From Streptomyces sp. PT12 (GTDB lineage: Bacteria; Actinomycetota; Actinomycetes; Streptomycetales; Streptomycetaceae): DNA of 48,636 nucleotides. Location of the stretch: NCBI RefSeq assembly GCF_003311645.1, contig NZ_QEST01000183.1, forward strand, positions 1-48,636, read 5' to 3'. A program made the translations under genes and the position numbers. Every line of letters starts with the position of its first letter. The stretch's first letter is position 1. Shown here piece by piece: positions 26,258 to 34,733 of this stretch. The notes below the pieces were generated by a model. It had not been told where the DNA came from. It did no database searches and saw nothing but the letters and a program-made list of their open reading frames with translations.

Positions 26258-27838
26258 TCAGAGCTGGCGGGCCCCCGGCACGCCGTTCTCGACGACGAAC
26301 GACGCGAACGTCTCCACCGGCGCGTCCGGCCTGCCGACCGTGCTGACCATCCGCAGATCGGTCACCCACGCGTCCCGCTCGACCGTGCACCGCACATAGC
26401 CGCGCCGGTCGCCGTCGAAGAAGCGGATGTGCGGGTTGTGGCGGATCATCGGGCCGTAGTAGGGGCCGTGGACCTCGCCGTCGCCGTTGGTGGAGATCGA
26501 CGTGCCGACGAACTCCGTGGCCACGACGGCCGATTCGGGGTTGTCGAAGTCCCGGTGGATGTCGTTGACGAACGTCGAGTGCCAGTCGCCCGTGATCACC
26601 ACGGGGTTGCTCACCCTGGCCTGCGCGAGCCGGTCCGTGACGCGCGCGCGGGCGGCGGGGAAGCCGTCCCACGCGTCGTGCCACAGCACGTCCCCCGCGG
26701 GGCCGTCGTGGTCGAGGCGGCCCATCATCACGTTGTTGGCCAGGACGTTCCAGCGCGCCCGCGAGTCGGCGAGCCCGTCGAGCAGCCAGCGCTCCTGCCG
26801 CTCCCCCAGCATCGTCACCGACGGGTCGTACGCGGCCTCGGTCGCGGGGGCCTCGCCCCAGCCACCCGGCGGGATGTCGCGGTACTGGCGGCCGTCGAGC
26901 ACGTTGAACTGGGCCAGGTCGCCATACGTCAGCCGCCGGTAGAGCCGCATCTCGTGGTCGCGCGGGATGGCGGAGCGGCGCAGCGGCTGGTGCTCGTAGT
27001 ACGCCTGGTAGGCGGCCAGGCGCAGCGCGCGGATGTCGTCCTCGTACTGGGAGACGTCGCCCGCGTAGTCGTTCTGCACCTCGTGGTCGTCCCAGGTGAC
27101 GATCCACGGGAAGAGGGCGTGCGCGCGCTGGAGGTCGGGGTCGGACTTGTAGAGCGCGTACCGCAGCCGCCACTGCTCCAGGGTGCGGGGAGCGGCGCGC
27201 AGCCGCTCGGGCACCGGAGTGTTCCGGTAGCCGCCGTCGGCGGGTATGCCGCCCTCGTAGACATAGTCGCCCAGGTGCGCGACCAGGTCGATGTCCTCGT
27301 CGGCGAGGTTGCGGTAGGCGGAGTAGTAGCCGGACGCCCAGTCCTGGCAAGAGGCGTAGGCGAACGACAGGCGCCGGGGGCGCGCGCCCCGCGCGGGGGT
27401 GGTGCGGGTCCTGCCGACCGGGGAGAGATCCGCGCCATGGCGGAACTGGTACCAGTACTCGCGGTCGGGGCGCAGCCCCACGGGCTCGACGTGCACCGAG
27501 TGCCCGAGCTCGGGCAGCGCGGCGACGGTGCCGCGGCGCACGACGTGCCGCATGTCCGGGTCGGCGGCCACCTGCCAGGAGACGGGGAAGGGGCGGCGCG
27601 GCATCCCGCCGTCCGGCTCGAACGGCTCGGGCGCGAGCCGCGTCCACAGCACGAAGCCGTCGGGCGCCGGGTCGCCCGAGGCGACGCCGAGGGAGAACGG
27701 GTCGCGCCCGTGGCCCCGGCGCGGCGCGGCGAAGGCGCCCCGTCCGAGCGGCACCTGCGCGAGGGCGGCGAGCCCGGCGACGCCGCCGAGCGCCCCGGCG
27801 AACCGTCTGCGGTTCCAGGGGGTTGCGGGTGGGGTCAT
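26258..27838 (-). CDS. phoD: Alkaline phosphatase D (PhoD), Tat-exported
   Basis: This 526-residue secreted phosphatase/phosphodiesterase carries a Tat-type signal at the N-terminus (NRRRFAGALGGVAGLAAL). It then shows PhoD motifs: FSLGVASGDPAPDGFVLWTR, SYASCQD-like FAYASCQDW, LVAHLGDYVYEGG, VTWDDHEVQNDYAG and VVITGDWHSTFVND, which carry the metal ligands. The ATG at 27838 follows CTGGAG and places the twin Arg near residue 10. A longer frame to 27886 lacks support. It probably scavenges phosphate outside the cell. No PHO box could be identified. Confidence 0.92.
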   Translation of the reverse strand: MTPPATPWNRRRFAGALGGVAGLAALAQVPLGRGAFAAPRRGHGRDPFSLGVASGDPAPDGFVLWTRLAPEPFEPDGGMPRRPFPVSWQVAADPDMRHVVRRGTVAALPELGHSVHVEPVGLRPDREYWYQFRHGADLSPVGRTRTTPARGARPRRLSFAYASCQDWASGYYSAYRNLADEDIDLVAHLGDYVYEGGIPADGGYRNTPVPERLRAAPRTLEQWRLRYALYKSDPDLQRAHALFPWIVTWDDHEVQNDYAGDVSQYEDDIRALRLAAYQAYYEHQPLRRSAIPRDHEMRLYRRLTYGDLAQFNVLDGRQYRDIPPGGWGEAPATEAAYDPSVTMLGERQERWLLDGLADSRARWNVLANNVMMGRLDHDGPAGDVLWHDAWDGFPAARARVTDRLAQARVSNPVVITGDWHSTFVNDIHRDFDNPESAVVATEFVGTSISTNGDGEVHGPYYGPMIRHNPHIRFFDGDRRGYVRCTVERDAWVTDLRMVSTVGRPDAPVETFASFVVENGVPGARQL

Positions 27839-27959
27839 GGCCGTACTCCAGGGCGCCGATTGCGGATTGCGGTGAGGCCGGGCCATCGTGCGGGGGCCCG
27901 GTGTACCGCGCCTTAAGCCCCGGTGACATCCGACGCCCCGTCGGCTGATGGCCGGGGCG

Positions 27960-28910
27960 TCACGTGCTCCCGGCGATGCGGCGCATCAGGGCCTCCACGG
28001 CCGCCACCATGTCCTCGAGGCCCGCGACCTGGGTGCGCAGCGGGCGCGGCAGGTGCTGGCGTTCCCAGCGGGCGACACTCTGGGCCGCCGGTCTGCGCGC
28101 CCACACGCGGTCGAGCTCGCCCGCGAGCGTCACCGCGGGGTGCAGGGCCGCCTGGGCCGAGACCAGGGCGCGGCCCAGGCGGGGGCCGAACGCCCCGACG
28201 CCTGGCGGGTGTTGGCGCGTCACCGCGGTGAGCGACGCCTCGGCGCCCGCGAGCCCCCGCAGCCGGGGCAGCCAGCCGCCGCCGGTGCCGGAGGTGCCGA
28301 GCGCGGGGACGAGGGTGGCCAGCTGCGCGGCGGCGAAACGCTCGGCGCTGCCCGGCGCCCAGTGCCGCGCCGCGTGGCGCGAGCCGATGTCCGCGAGCTG
28401 GTCGAGCGTCAGCTCCGCGGCCTCGCGCCAGGCGGGGACGGTGCCGGGCAGGCCCGCGGAGCGCACGGCCCTGACCCGGTCGCCCCACAGCGCGGGCGGC
28501 ATGCCGGGAGCCCCGCCGTTGGTCTCGTCGGCCACGTCGTCCTCGACGGCGGCGGCCAGGTGGCGTTCGACCACGGCGCGGGCGGCGCGCGCCAGCATGG
28601 GGCCACGCCGCAGGATGCCGCGCCAGCCGGGCGGCGGGCCCGGCACGTCGGCGGGCGGGTGGCCGCGGGTGAGCAGGCCCTCCACGCGGGCGTCGCCGAG
28701 CCGCCCCGCCACTGCGGCCAGCGGCACGTCCTCGACCGGGAGCCCAAGGTCCCCGGCGACGCGCCAGGCCGCGAGCGCGAGCAGGTCGGTGGCCAGCCGC
28801 CAGGTCCTCGCGGGCTCGCCCTCGCCCGGATCGCGGCCGATGTGCCACTCGGTCAGCGCCCGCGCGCTCTCCCGCGCGTACGCCCATGCCTCGCTCGCCC
28901 GTGACAGCAC
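27960..28910 (-). CDS. Hypothetical protein, helical, Ala/Arg-rich
   Basis: This 316-residue protein from GTG 28910 is preceded by GAGGGGGAGGGGCC, a strong ribosome binding site. It has no signal peptide or clear membrane segment. It is mostly helical-looking, with WGDRVRAVRSAGLPGTVPAW in the middle and a C-terminal LEDMVAAVEALMRRIA that may form a coiled coil. I do not recognise a family. Good codon bias and ribosome binding site support a real gene. It lies on the same strand as phoD, 121 bases upstream of it, but is probably a separate unit. Confidence 0.7.
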   Translation of the reverse strand: MLSRASEAWAYARESARALTEWHIGRDPGEGEPARTWRLATDLLALAAWRVAGDLGLPVEDVPLAAVAGRLGDARVEGLLTRGHPPADVPGPPPGWRGILRRGPMLARAARAVVERHLAAAVEDDVADETNGGAPGMPPALWGDRVRAVRSAGLPGTVPAWREAAELTLDQLADIGSRHAARHWAPGSAERFAAAQLATLVPALGTSGTGGGWLPRLRGLAGAEASLTAVTRQHPPGVGAFGPRLGRALVSAQAALHPAVTLAGELDRVWARRPAAQSVARWERQHLPRPLRTQVAGLEDMVAAVEALMRRIAGST

Positions 28911-28992
28911 GGCCCCTCCCCCTCAAGGCGCGGTCACTTCTCCTGTATGGTTCCGCGCCCGACGGGCCTTCACGCCGGTGTGCGCCGGGCGC

Positions 28993-29178
28993 TCAGGGCC
29001 CGTGGTGCGGCACGGGGGCGCGCCCCGGCGCGGGCGCGGCGGGCGCGACCCTGCGTGGCTCCGCGACCTCCGGCAGCGCGCCCGCGTCGCTCGCCACGGC
29101 CGTACCGATCGCCACGGCCGTCCCGATCGTCCCGGCCGTCCCGATCGTCCCGGCCGTCGACACCGTCATCAGCGTCAT
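28993..29178 (-). CDS. Putative small hydrophobic-repeat peptide
   Basis: ATG 29178, behind GGAAGGGG, opens a 61-codon frame. It starts TLMTVSTAGTIGTAGTIGTA and ends in an Ala/Pro-rich tail. Its N-terminal half is encoded by an 18-bp repeat in three copies (29104-29157). It could be a small membrane or exported peptide, or merely an open frame in repeat DNA. The rest of 28911-29467 has no recognisable gene. A frame-shifted stretch near 29290-29410 reads like a protein end (AGERPADAARFVPDGW), but I cannot assign it. Confidence 0.25.
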   Translation of the reverse strand: MTLMTVSTAGTIGTAGTIGTAVAIGTAVASDAGALPEVAEPRRVAPAAPAPGRAPVPHHGP

Positions 29179-29467
29179 CGCCCCTTCCACACGTCCGCGG
29201 ATCTCGCCCACCGGCGAGCGCGCTGACCAACCGAGCAACTGGCTCGGCGCCTACCCCCGTTGACACGTCCCATGCGGCCCCGGCGGCGTCAGCGCTCCGT
29301 CGCCGTCCAGCCGTCGGGGACGAAACGGGCCGCGTCCGCGGGGCGTTCACCGGCCAGGATCACCCGGTGGCCCCGGTGACGCGGATGGCGTCCACCACGA
29401 CGCCACGGCCCTGCTCGGGTCGGGGGCGTGGGCGGGCGGGGCCGCGCGGCCGGGTCAGCGGTACGGA

Positions 29468-30772
29468 TCAGCGGTAGATGAGGTGGTCGCGGCGCAGGCG
29501 GCGGAAGGCGGCGAGGTCGTCGGCCCAGAGCGCGGGCAGCTCGTCGGCGTCGGCGCCCTCCTCGATGGCGAGGCGGACGGCGCCGTTGCCGCTGAGCTTG
29601 TCGAGCCAGTGGGCGGAGCCGCCGTCCTGGGAGCGCCAGCGGTGCTCGGGGAAGAGCCGCCACTGCTCGGTGAGCAGGGTGAGCCCCACGGCAATGGGGT
29701 CGTGGGCGTCCGGGTCGGTCACCTGGACCTCGACGCCGCCGCAGGTCTCCCCCGCCCACTTGGAGAAGGTGGGGCTGAAGTACGCCTCGCGGAAGCGGAC
29801 TCCCGGCATGCCGCGGTCGTTCAGCGCCTCGGACCAGCGGTGGTCGATACCGGGGGCGCCGAGCAGCTGGAACGGCAGGGTGGTGCCGCGGCCCTCGGAC
29901 AGGGCGCTGGCCTCGAACAGGCACGTGCCCGCGTAGAGGTCGGCGGTGGCGGGAGTGGGCATGTTCGGCGACGGCGGCACCCAGGGCAGCCCGGTGTCTG
30001 CCCAGCGGTGCGAACGGCGCCAGCCCCCGAGCCGTTCCACGCGCAGCTCGGCGGCGCGGCCCCCGGTGGCCTCGGGGACGAAGACCGCGTTGAACAGCCC
30101 GGCCAGCTCGCCGATCGTCATGCCGTGCCGCTGCGCGATGGGCTTGAGGCCGACGAACGAGGCATGCTCGGGGTGCAGCACGGGACCGGTGGCCTCGGCG
30201 CCCGAGAGGGGGTTGGGGCGGTCGAGGACGACGAACCGCAGGCCGAGGCGGGCGGCGGCCTCAAGCGCCAGATACATGGTCCAGATATAGGTGTAGAACC
30301 GGGCGCCGACGTCCTGGATGTCGAACACCACGGTGTCCAGGCCCAGTTCGGCGAAGCGCTCCTCCATCGTCGCGGCGTCGTTGTAGGCGTTGTAGACCGG
30401 CAGGCCCGTCTTGGCGTCGACGAAGAAGTCCTCCCCCTCGCCCGCCTGCGAGGTGCCGCGGAAGCCGTGCTCGGGGCCGAAGACGGCGACGAGGTCCACG
30501 CGCCCGTCGGCGACCATGACGTCCACCAGGTGGTTGAGGTCGCGGTCGACGCCCGTGGGGTTGGAGATGACGCCGACGCGCTGCCCCGCGAGAGCGGCGT
30601 AGCCGTCGGCGCGCAGCGCGTCGAACCCCGTGGTGACCCGGCGCCCCCGGCGCGCGGTCTCGGCGGGGGCCGGGGAGGCGGCGCTCACCGGGGCCGCGGA
30701 GGCGGCCAGGGCGGCGGGGGCTGCGGCCAGCAGGTGCCTGCGGCGCAGGGGGCGGGGCAGGGGATGGCGCAT
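29468..30772 (-). CDS. namZ: DUF1343 protein, NamZ-like exo-beta-N-acetylmuramidase (GH171), exported
   Basis: The 434-residue protein has an export signal with RRRHLLAAAPAALAASA (Tat-like twin Arg) and a DUF1343 domain: GQRVGVISNPTGVDRDLNHL, AVFGPEHGFRGTSQAGE, FDIQDVGARFYTYIWTMYLA and VLDRPNPLSG. The family includes NamZ, which releases MurNAc from non-reducing ends of peptidoglycan strands. The neighbouring gene upstream in the same direction (30833) is a GH3 NagZ-type enzyme. In Bacillus such a pair strips GlcNAc and MurNAc in alternation. Both here are exported. ATG/GTG choice: the signal sequence sets 30772. Confidence 0.85.
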   Translation of the reverse strand: MRHPLPRPLRRRHLLAAAPAALAASAAPVSAASPAPAETARRGRRVTTGFDALRADGYAALAGQRVGVISNPTGVDRDLNHLVDVMVADGRVDLVAVFGPEHGFRGTSQAGEGEDFFVDAKTGLPVYNAYNDAATMEERFAELGLDTVVFDIQDVGARFYTYIWTMYLALEAAARLGLRFVVLDRPNPLSGAEATGPVLHPEHASFVGLKPIAQRHGMTIGELAGLFNAVFVPEATGGRAAELRVERLGGWRRSHRWADTGLPWVPPSPNMPTPATADLYAGTCLFEASALSEGRGTTLPFQLLGAPGIDHRWSEALNDRGMPGVRFREAYFSPTFSKWAGETCGGVEVQVTDPDAHDPIAVGLTLLTEQWRLFPEHRWRSQDGGSAHWLDKLSGNGAVRLAIEEGADADELPALWADDLAAFRRLRRDHLIYR

Positions 30773-30785
30773 CGGGTCCTTCCTT

Positions 30786-30824
30786 CGCTTCTCGCTCGCG
30801 CTTCTCGCTCGCGCTTCTCGTTCG
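30786..30824. repeat. 13-bp tandem repeat in the nagZ-namZ gap
   Basis: Unit cgcttctcgctcg is repeated three times (30786, 30799, 30812; the last copy has one change) in the 60-bp gap between the GH3 gene and namZ. It lies directly in front of the namZ ribosome binding site region. Confidence 0.9.
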
Positions 30825-30832
30825 TCTCCTGG

Positions 30833-32725
30833 CTACGGGTAACGCAGGCCGTGGCCCAGGGGGTAGAGCACCCGGTCGGGGTCGTCGGCGGCGGGGACCT
30901 CGACGGGCAGCGTGCCCACAGGGCCGCTCTCGCCCAGCAGCACCGCGGCGGCGGCGTCGAGGGCGACGGGCACCGATGAGTAGAGCGCGAGGTGCGCGTC
31001 GGCCGACGGGTGGTGGGCGATGTCGTAGGGGATGTCGGTGGAGAGGGTGATCACGGGCCTGCCGGTCGCGGCCAGCGCCTCGACGAGCGCGGCCTGCCCG
31101 GCGTTGGCCGCGGTGTTCGCGGTGACGACCAGCACGGTGTCGTGGCCCTCGGCCGCCGCGACCGCCTCGGCGATCGCGTCCGCGCCAGGGTCGGCGCCCA
31201 CCGGGTGGGCAGCGGCGGGCAGGCCATGCGCGGCGAGCCGGTCGGCCAGGCCGCGCACCGCGCCGCCCGCGCCCGTGACCAGCGCGTCGCGGCCGTCGGC
31301 GGCCAGCGGCAGGGTGGCGCCTTCGTTGCGCACCAGGGTGGTGGTGCGCCCGGTGATGTCGAGGGCGGCGGCGCGGTGGTCGGCGTTGCCCACGATGTCG
31401 TCCACCCGGTCGATGTCGGCGAACGGGTCGTCCACGATGCCCGCTTCCCACTTGAGGGTGAGCACGCGGCGCACCGACGCGTCGACGCGGTCCTCGGTCA
31501 GCTCGCCCGAGGCGACGGCGTCGAGGACCGCCCGGTGGGCCAGCTCCAGATCGGGCGGCATCAGCAGCAGGTCGACGCCTGCCGCGAGCGCGCGCACGGG
31601 GACCTCGGCGTCGGGGTAGCTCTCGCGCACGCCCGCCATGCGGAGCGAGTCGGTGATGACGACGCCGTCATAGCCGAGCTCCTCGCGCAGCAGGCCGGTC
31701 ATGATGGGCTCGGAGAGGGTCGCGGGCGCGCCCGAGGGGTCGAGTTCGGGGAACGTGAGGTGCCCGCTCATGACCGCGCCCGCCCCGGCCTCGACGGCGG
31801 CGGCGAACGGCGGGGCGTCGAGCGCGCGCCACTCCTCGAGGGTGTGGGTGATCACCGGGAGCCCCACATGGCTGTCGACGGCGGTGTCGCCATGGCCGGG
31901 GAAGTGCTTGGCGCTGGCGACCACGCCGCCTTCCGACTGGTATCCGGCGACCTGGGCGGCCGTCAGCTCGGCGGCCAGGGCCGGGTCGCCCGCGAACGAG
32001 CGGATGCCGATCACGGGATTGGCGGCGTTGACGTTGACGTCGGCGACGGGCGCGTGGTTCATGGTGATGCCGACGGCGCGCAGCTCGGCCCCGGCGATGC
32101 GGGCGGCCTCGCGGGCGTCGTCGGGGTCGCCCGAGGCGCCAAGGGCCATGGAGCCGGGGAGGCGGGTGGCGGGCTCGCCGAGGCGGGTGATGGCGCCGTG
32201 CTCCTGGTCGGTGGTGACCAGCAGCGGCACCTTGGACGGCTGGTCGAGCGCGGCGCGCTGGAGGCCGTTGGACAGCTCGGCGACCTGGACGGGGTCGGCG
32301 AGGTTGTCCGACCACGTGAAGTAGATGACCCCGCCGAGGTGGTAGCGCTCGACGGCCTCGTGGCCGTTGTCGACGCCGAGCCACTCCTGGTTCCTGGCGA
32401 CGTCATCGGGGTCCGTGGTGTCGGCGGTCGCGCCGTAGGCGTAGGTGACGAAGAGCTGGCCGACCTTCTCGTCGAGCGTCATCGACGCCAGCCGCTCCTC
32501 CACCCACGAGGCCCGCGCTGCGGGGTCAGGGGCGTGCGGCGCTTCCGCGGGCGGCGCCGTGGGGGCGGGAGCCGGGGACGGGGTGGGGGACGGGGTCGGG
32601 GACGGGGTCGGGGACGCGGTGGGCGCCGGGGTGGCCGTGGGGGCCGGGGTGGTCAGCAGCACCCCCGCGGTCACCACCGCCGCGGCGAGCGACCGCAGGA
32701 GCCTCCTGCGTCGGGCACGGGACAT
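30833..32725 (-). CDS. nagZ: GH3 beta-N-acetylglucosaminidase (NagZ-like), exported
   Basis: This 630-residue exported enzyme has a basic N-terminus, a hydrophobic signal and a Pro/Thr/Ser linker made of TPSP units. The GH3 barrel follows: LASMTLDEKVGQLFVTYAYG, then SAKHFPGHGDTAVDSHVGLP, the NagZ-type loop with the acid/base His, and GYDGVVITDSLRMAGV with the nucleophile Asp. A C-terminal alpha/beta domain ends YPLGHGLRYP, as in Bacillus-type two-domain NagZ. It removes GlcNAc from muropeptides or chitin pieces. It lies directly upstream of namZ and very probably works with it on wall turnover products. The linker DNA has 12-bp repeats (about 32572-32618). Confidence 0.88.
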   Translation of the reverse strand: MSRARRRRLLRSLAAAVVTAGVLLTTPAPTATPAPTASPTPSPTPSPTPSPAPAPTAPPAEAPHAPDPAARASWVEERLASMTLDEKVGQLFVTYAYGATADTTDPDDVARNQEWLGVDNGHEAVERYHLGGVIYFTWSDNLADPVQVAELSNGLQRAALDQPSKVPLLVTTDQEHGAITRLGEPATRLPGSMALGASGDPDDAREAARIAGAELRAVGITMNHAPVADVNVNAANPVIGIRSFAGDPALAAELTAAQVAGYQSEGGVVASAKHFPGHGDTAVDSHVGLPVITHTLEEWRALDAPPFAAAVEAGAGAVMSGHLTFPELDPSGAPATLSEPIMTGLLREELGYDGVVITDSLRMAGVRESYPDAEVPVRALAAGVDLLLMPPDLELAHRAVLDAVASGELTEDRVDASVRRVLTLKWEAGIVDDPFADIDRVDDIVGNADHRAAALDITGRTTTLVRNEGATLPLAADGRDALVTGAGGAVRGLADRLAAHGLPAAAHPVGADPGADAIAEAVAAAEGHDTVLVVTANTAANAGQAALVEALAATGRPVITLSTDIPYDIAHHPSADAHLALYSSVPVALDAAAAVLLGESGPVGTLPVEVPAADDPDRVLYPLGHGLRYP

Positions 32726-32952
32726 CGCGCACTCCTGTGGGGGGAAGGGGAGCGGAGGTAGACCGTTCGATTTCCGAGAATGGCGTAAATCTCCTCCAGA
32801 TCAAGGGGGTTGGGAGAGAAAGATTCCTTCAGCGGCGTCGTTGCGGCCACGCGGGCGGAACGGCGAATGCCGGGGATGGCGAGGCGCCCGGCCTACCCTC
32901 GTTCCGTCATGAGCCGATTTGTCGGCAATGCCGGACGCTGAGGAGCCGCACG

Positions 32953-33324
32953 ATGACCCCCGAATTCGCCGCAGTCAAGGACTACCTGGGCACCGCCAAC
33001 ACCATCCGCATCGCCACCCCGCTCGCCTCGGGCGGCGAGCGGGAGACCCCGATCTGGTCCGTCACCGTCGACGACGTGCCCTATGTCCGCAGCGCCTACG
33101 GCGAGGGCTCCCACTGGTACCGGCGGGCCACGCGCGCGGGCCGGGCGACCATCGTGTCGGACCGCGGCAGGCACCCCGTCGCCGTGACGCGGGTGGACGA
33201 CGAGGCGACCCGCGCCGCCGTGGACGACGCCTACCGCGCCAAGTACGCGCGCGAGGCGTCCTCGCTCCAGCCGCTGCTCGGCGAGACGTCCCGCGTCACG
33301 ACGCTGCGCATCGGCGAGGCGTAG
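32953..33324 (+). CDS. DUF2255 family protein
   Basis: This small cytosolic protein has 123 residues: EFAAVKDYLGTANTIRIATP, then PIWSVTVDDVPYVRSAYGEG and a C-terminal SRVTTLRIG. This is the DUF2255 pattern, a small beta-barrel related to flavin- or F420-binding split barrels. GAGGAG at 32939-32944 precedes ATG 32953. It is transcribed away from nagZ. Function is unknown; an F420- or FMN-dependent redox role is a guess from fold similarity. The 227-bp gap before it contains nothing I can name. Confidence 0.75.
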   Translation: MTPEFAAVKDYLGTANTIRIATPLASGGERETPIWSVTVDDVPYVRSAYGEGSHWYRRATRAGRATIVSDRGRHPVAVTRVDDEATRAAVDDAYRAKYAREASSLQPLLGETSRVTTLRIGEA

Positions 33325-33414
33325 GGCCCCTCTGATCGTTCCCGGTGGATCAGCGAGCGGCGGATGGCGCCCGCCTGGCAAGGCGCCGGATCGCGGCTCG
33401 TACGGTGGGGGCAC

Positions 33415-33435
33415 CTCCCGGACGGAGTCCGGGGG
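33415..33435. repeat. Palindromic intergenic repeat, copy 1
   Basis: cctcccggac-gga-gtccggggg forms a short stem with a 3-base loop. A second near-identical unit lies 40 bases on, at 33473. They sit between the DUF2255 gene and the convergent LacI gene. From memory, similar units are frequent in Streptomyces intergenic DNA. They may act as a bidirectional terminator. Confidence 0.6.
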
Positions 33436-33472
33436 ACGTACCCGCGCGATGCGGCAACACAGCCCGGGAGTC

Positions 33473-33493
33473 CCCCCGGACGAAGTCCGGGGG
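33473..33493. repeat. Palindromic intergenic repeat, copy 2
   Basis: CCCCCGGAC (33473-33481), loop GAA, GTCCGGGGG (33485-33493): a perfect 9-bp stem and the better of the two copies. It lies downstream of both convergent genes (stops at 33324 and 33555), so a terminator role is plausible. Confidence 0.6.
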
Positions 33494-33554
33494 AGGGATG
33501 CCAGTCGTCGCGAGCCCGCCGGGGATGGTCAGACAGGCCCTCCGCGCCGTTCGG

Positions 33555-34643
33555 TCAGCGGGGCCGCGCGGGGGGCGGGGCGACGGAGTCGCGGAGCGCG
33601 ACCCGGGTGCCGAGCAGGACGTGCTGGTCGCCGGGGGACGCGGCGCGGCCGTGCCGGTCGAGCGCGAGGCGGACGGCGGTGCGGCCCATCTCCTCGTAGG
33701 GCACATGGACGGTGGTCAGCCGGGGCCGCAGATCCGTGGCGGGAGGGACGTCGTCGTAGCCCACGAGCGAGATGTCGCCGGGAACGGCGAGCCCGGCCTC
33801 GGTGATGGCCCGCAGCGCCCCCGCGGCGACCGCGTCGGTCAGGGCGAAGACCCCGGTGAAGTCACGGGCGCGGGCGAGCCGTTCGCGCATGGCGGCATGG
33901 GCCTCGCCCCGGTCGAACGGCACCTTCTCGACCAGCGACTCCCGGTAGGGGACGCCGAAGTCGGCCAGCGCGCGGCGGTACCCGGCCAGGCGCGCGGCGC
34001 TCGTGGTCAGCGCGGCGTCGCCGCCAAACAGCAGCACATCGCGGTGGCCCGCGGCCAGCAGGCGCCCGGTGATCGCGTGCGCGCCGCCCTCGTTGTCGTA
34101 CTCGACGACCGTGGCGGGCACGGCATCGCCAAGCGGGGGGCGGCCGACGAGCACGAGGCGCGAACCCGACCGGTCGAGGGCGCGGGCGAGGGCGGCCATC
34201 GTGCGGCGGTAGGGCTCGTCGTCCACGACGCTGCCGATGAGGATGACCGCCTCGGCGCCCTGCTGGCGCATCAGGTGCACGGCCTCCACCTCGCGCGCCG
34301 GGTCGCCGCCGCTCACACACAGCAGGCACAGCCGCCCCCGGCGCGACGCCTCCTCCTCGATGCCGTGGGCGACCTGGGCGAACGAGGGGCCGCGCACATC
34401 GCTGAGCACGAACGCCACCGTCTTGGCGCCGTGGCCGCGCAGCGCGCGGGCGTGGGTGTTGGCGACATAGTCGAGGTCGCGCAGGGCCTTCTCGACGCGG
34501 CGGCGGGTCGCGGTGGCGACCGGGTAGTTCCCCGCGATCACCCGGGAGACGGTCGGCACGGAGACCCCGGCCCTGCGCGCGACGTCCTTGAGCGTGGCCC
34601 GCCCGCGCCCGGCACGGCCGGGCACCCCGCTCTGTGTGGTCAC
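33555..34643 (-). CDS. LacI-family transcriptional regulator
   Basis: In this 362-residue protein the N-terminal HTH reads ATLKDVARRAGVSVPTVSRV with the hinge helix ARALRGHG. A periplasmic-binding-like sensor domain follows (KTVAFVLSDVRGPSFAQVAH, VFALTDAVAAGALRAI, SLVGYDDVPPATDLRPRLTT). GTG 34643 is chosen, giving a normal 15-residue lead before the HTH. An ATG-type extension upstream adds nothing family-like. No sugar gene adjoins it: neighbours are DUF2255 and the YeeE transporter. The target is therefore unknown and may be distant. Confidence 0.88.
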   Translation of the reverse strand: MTTQSGVPGRAGRGRATLKDVARRAGVSVPTVSRVIAGNYPVATATRRRVEKALRDLDYVANTHARALRGHGAKTVAFVLSDVRGPSFAQVAHGIEEEASRRGRLCLLCVSGGDPAREVEAVHLMRQQGAEAVILIGSVVDDEPYRRTMAALARALDRSGSRLVLVGRPPLGDAVPATVVEYDNEGGAHAITGRLLAAGHRDVLLFGGDAALTTSAARLAGYRRALADFGVPYRESLVEKVPFDRGEAHAAMRERLARARDFTGVFALTDAVAAGALRAITEAGLAVPGDISLVGYDDVPPATDLRPRLTTVHVPYEEMGRTAVRLALDRHGRAASPGDQHVLLGTRVALRDSVAPPPARPR

Positions 34644-34733
34644 GGCGGCCAGTGTAATCCGCCGCACCGGCCGGAAAGTCCGGCCCGGCGCCCCGAACGC
34701 CCGCGTGCGCCAGGGGTGTTGGGATCGCTGGGA

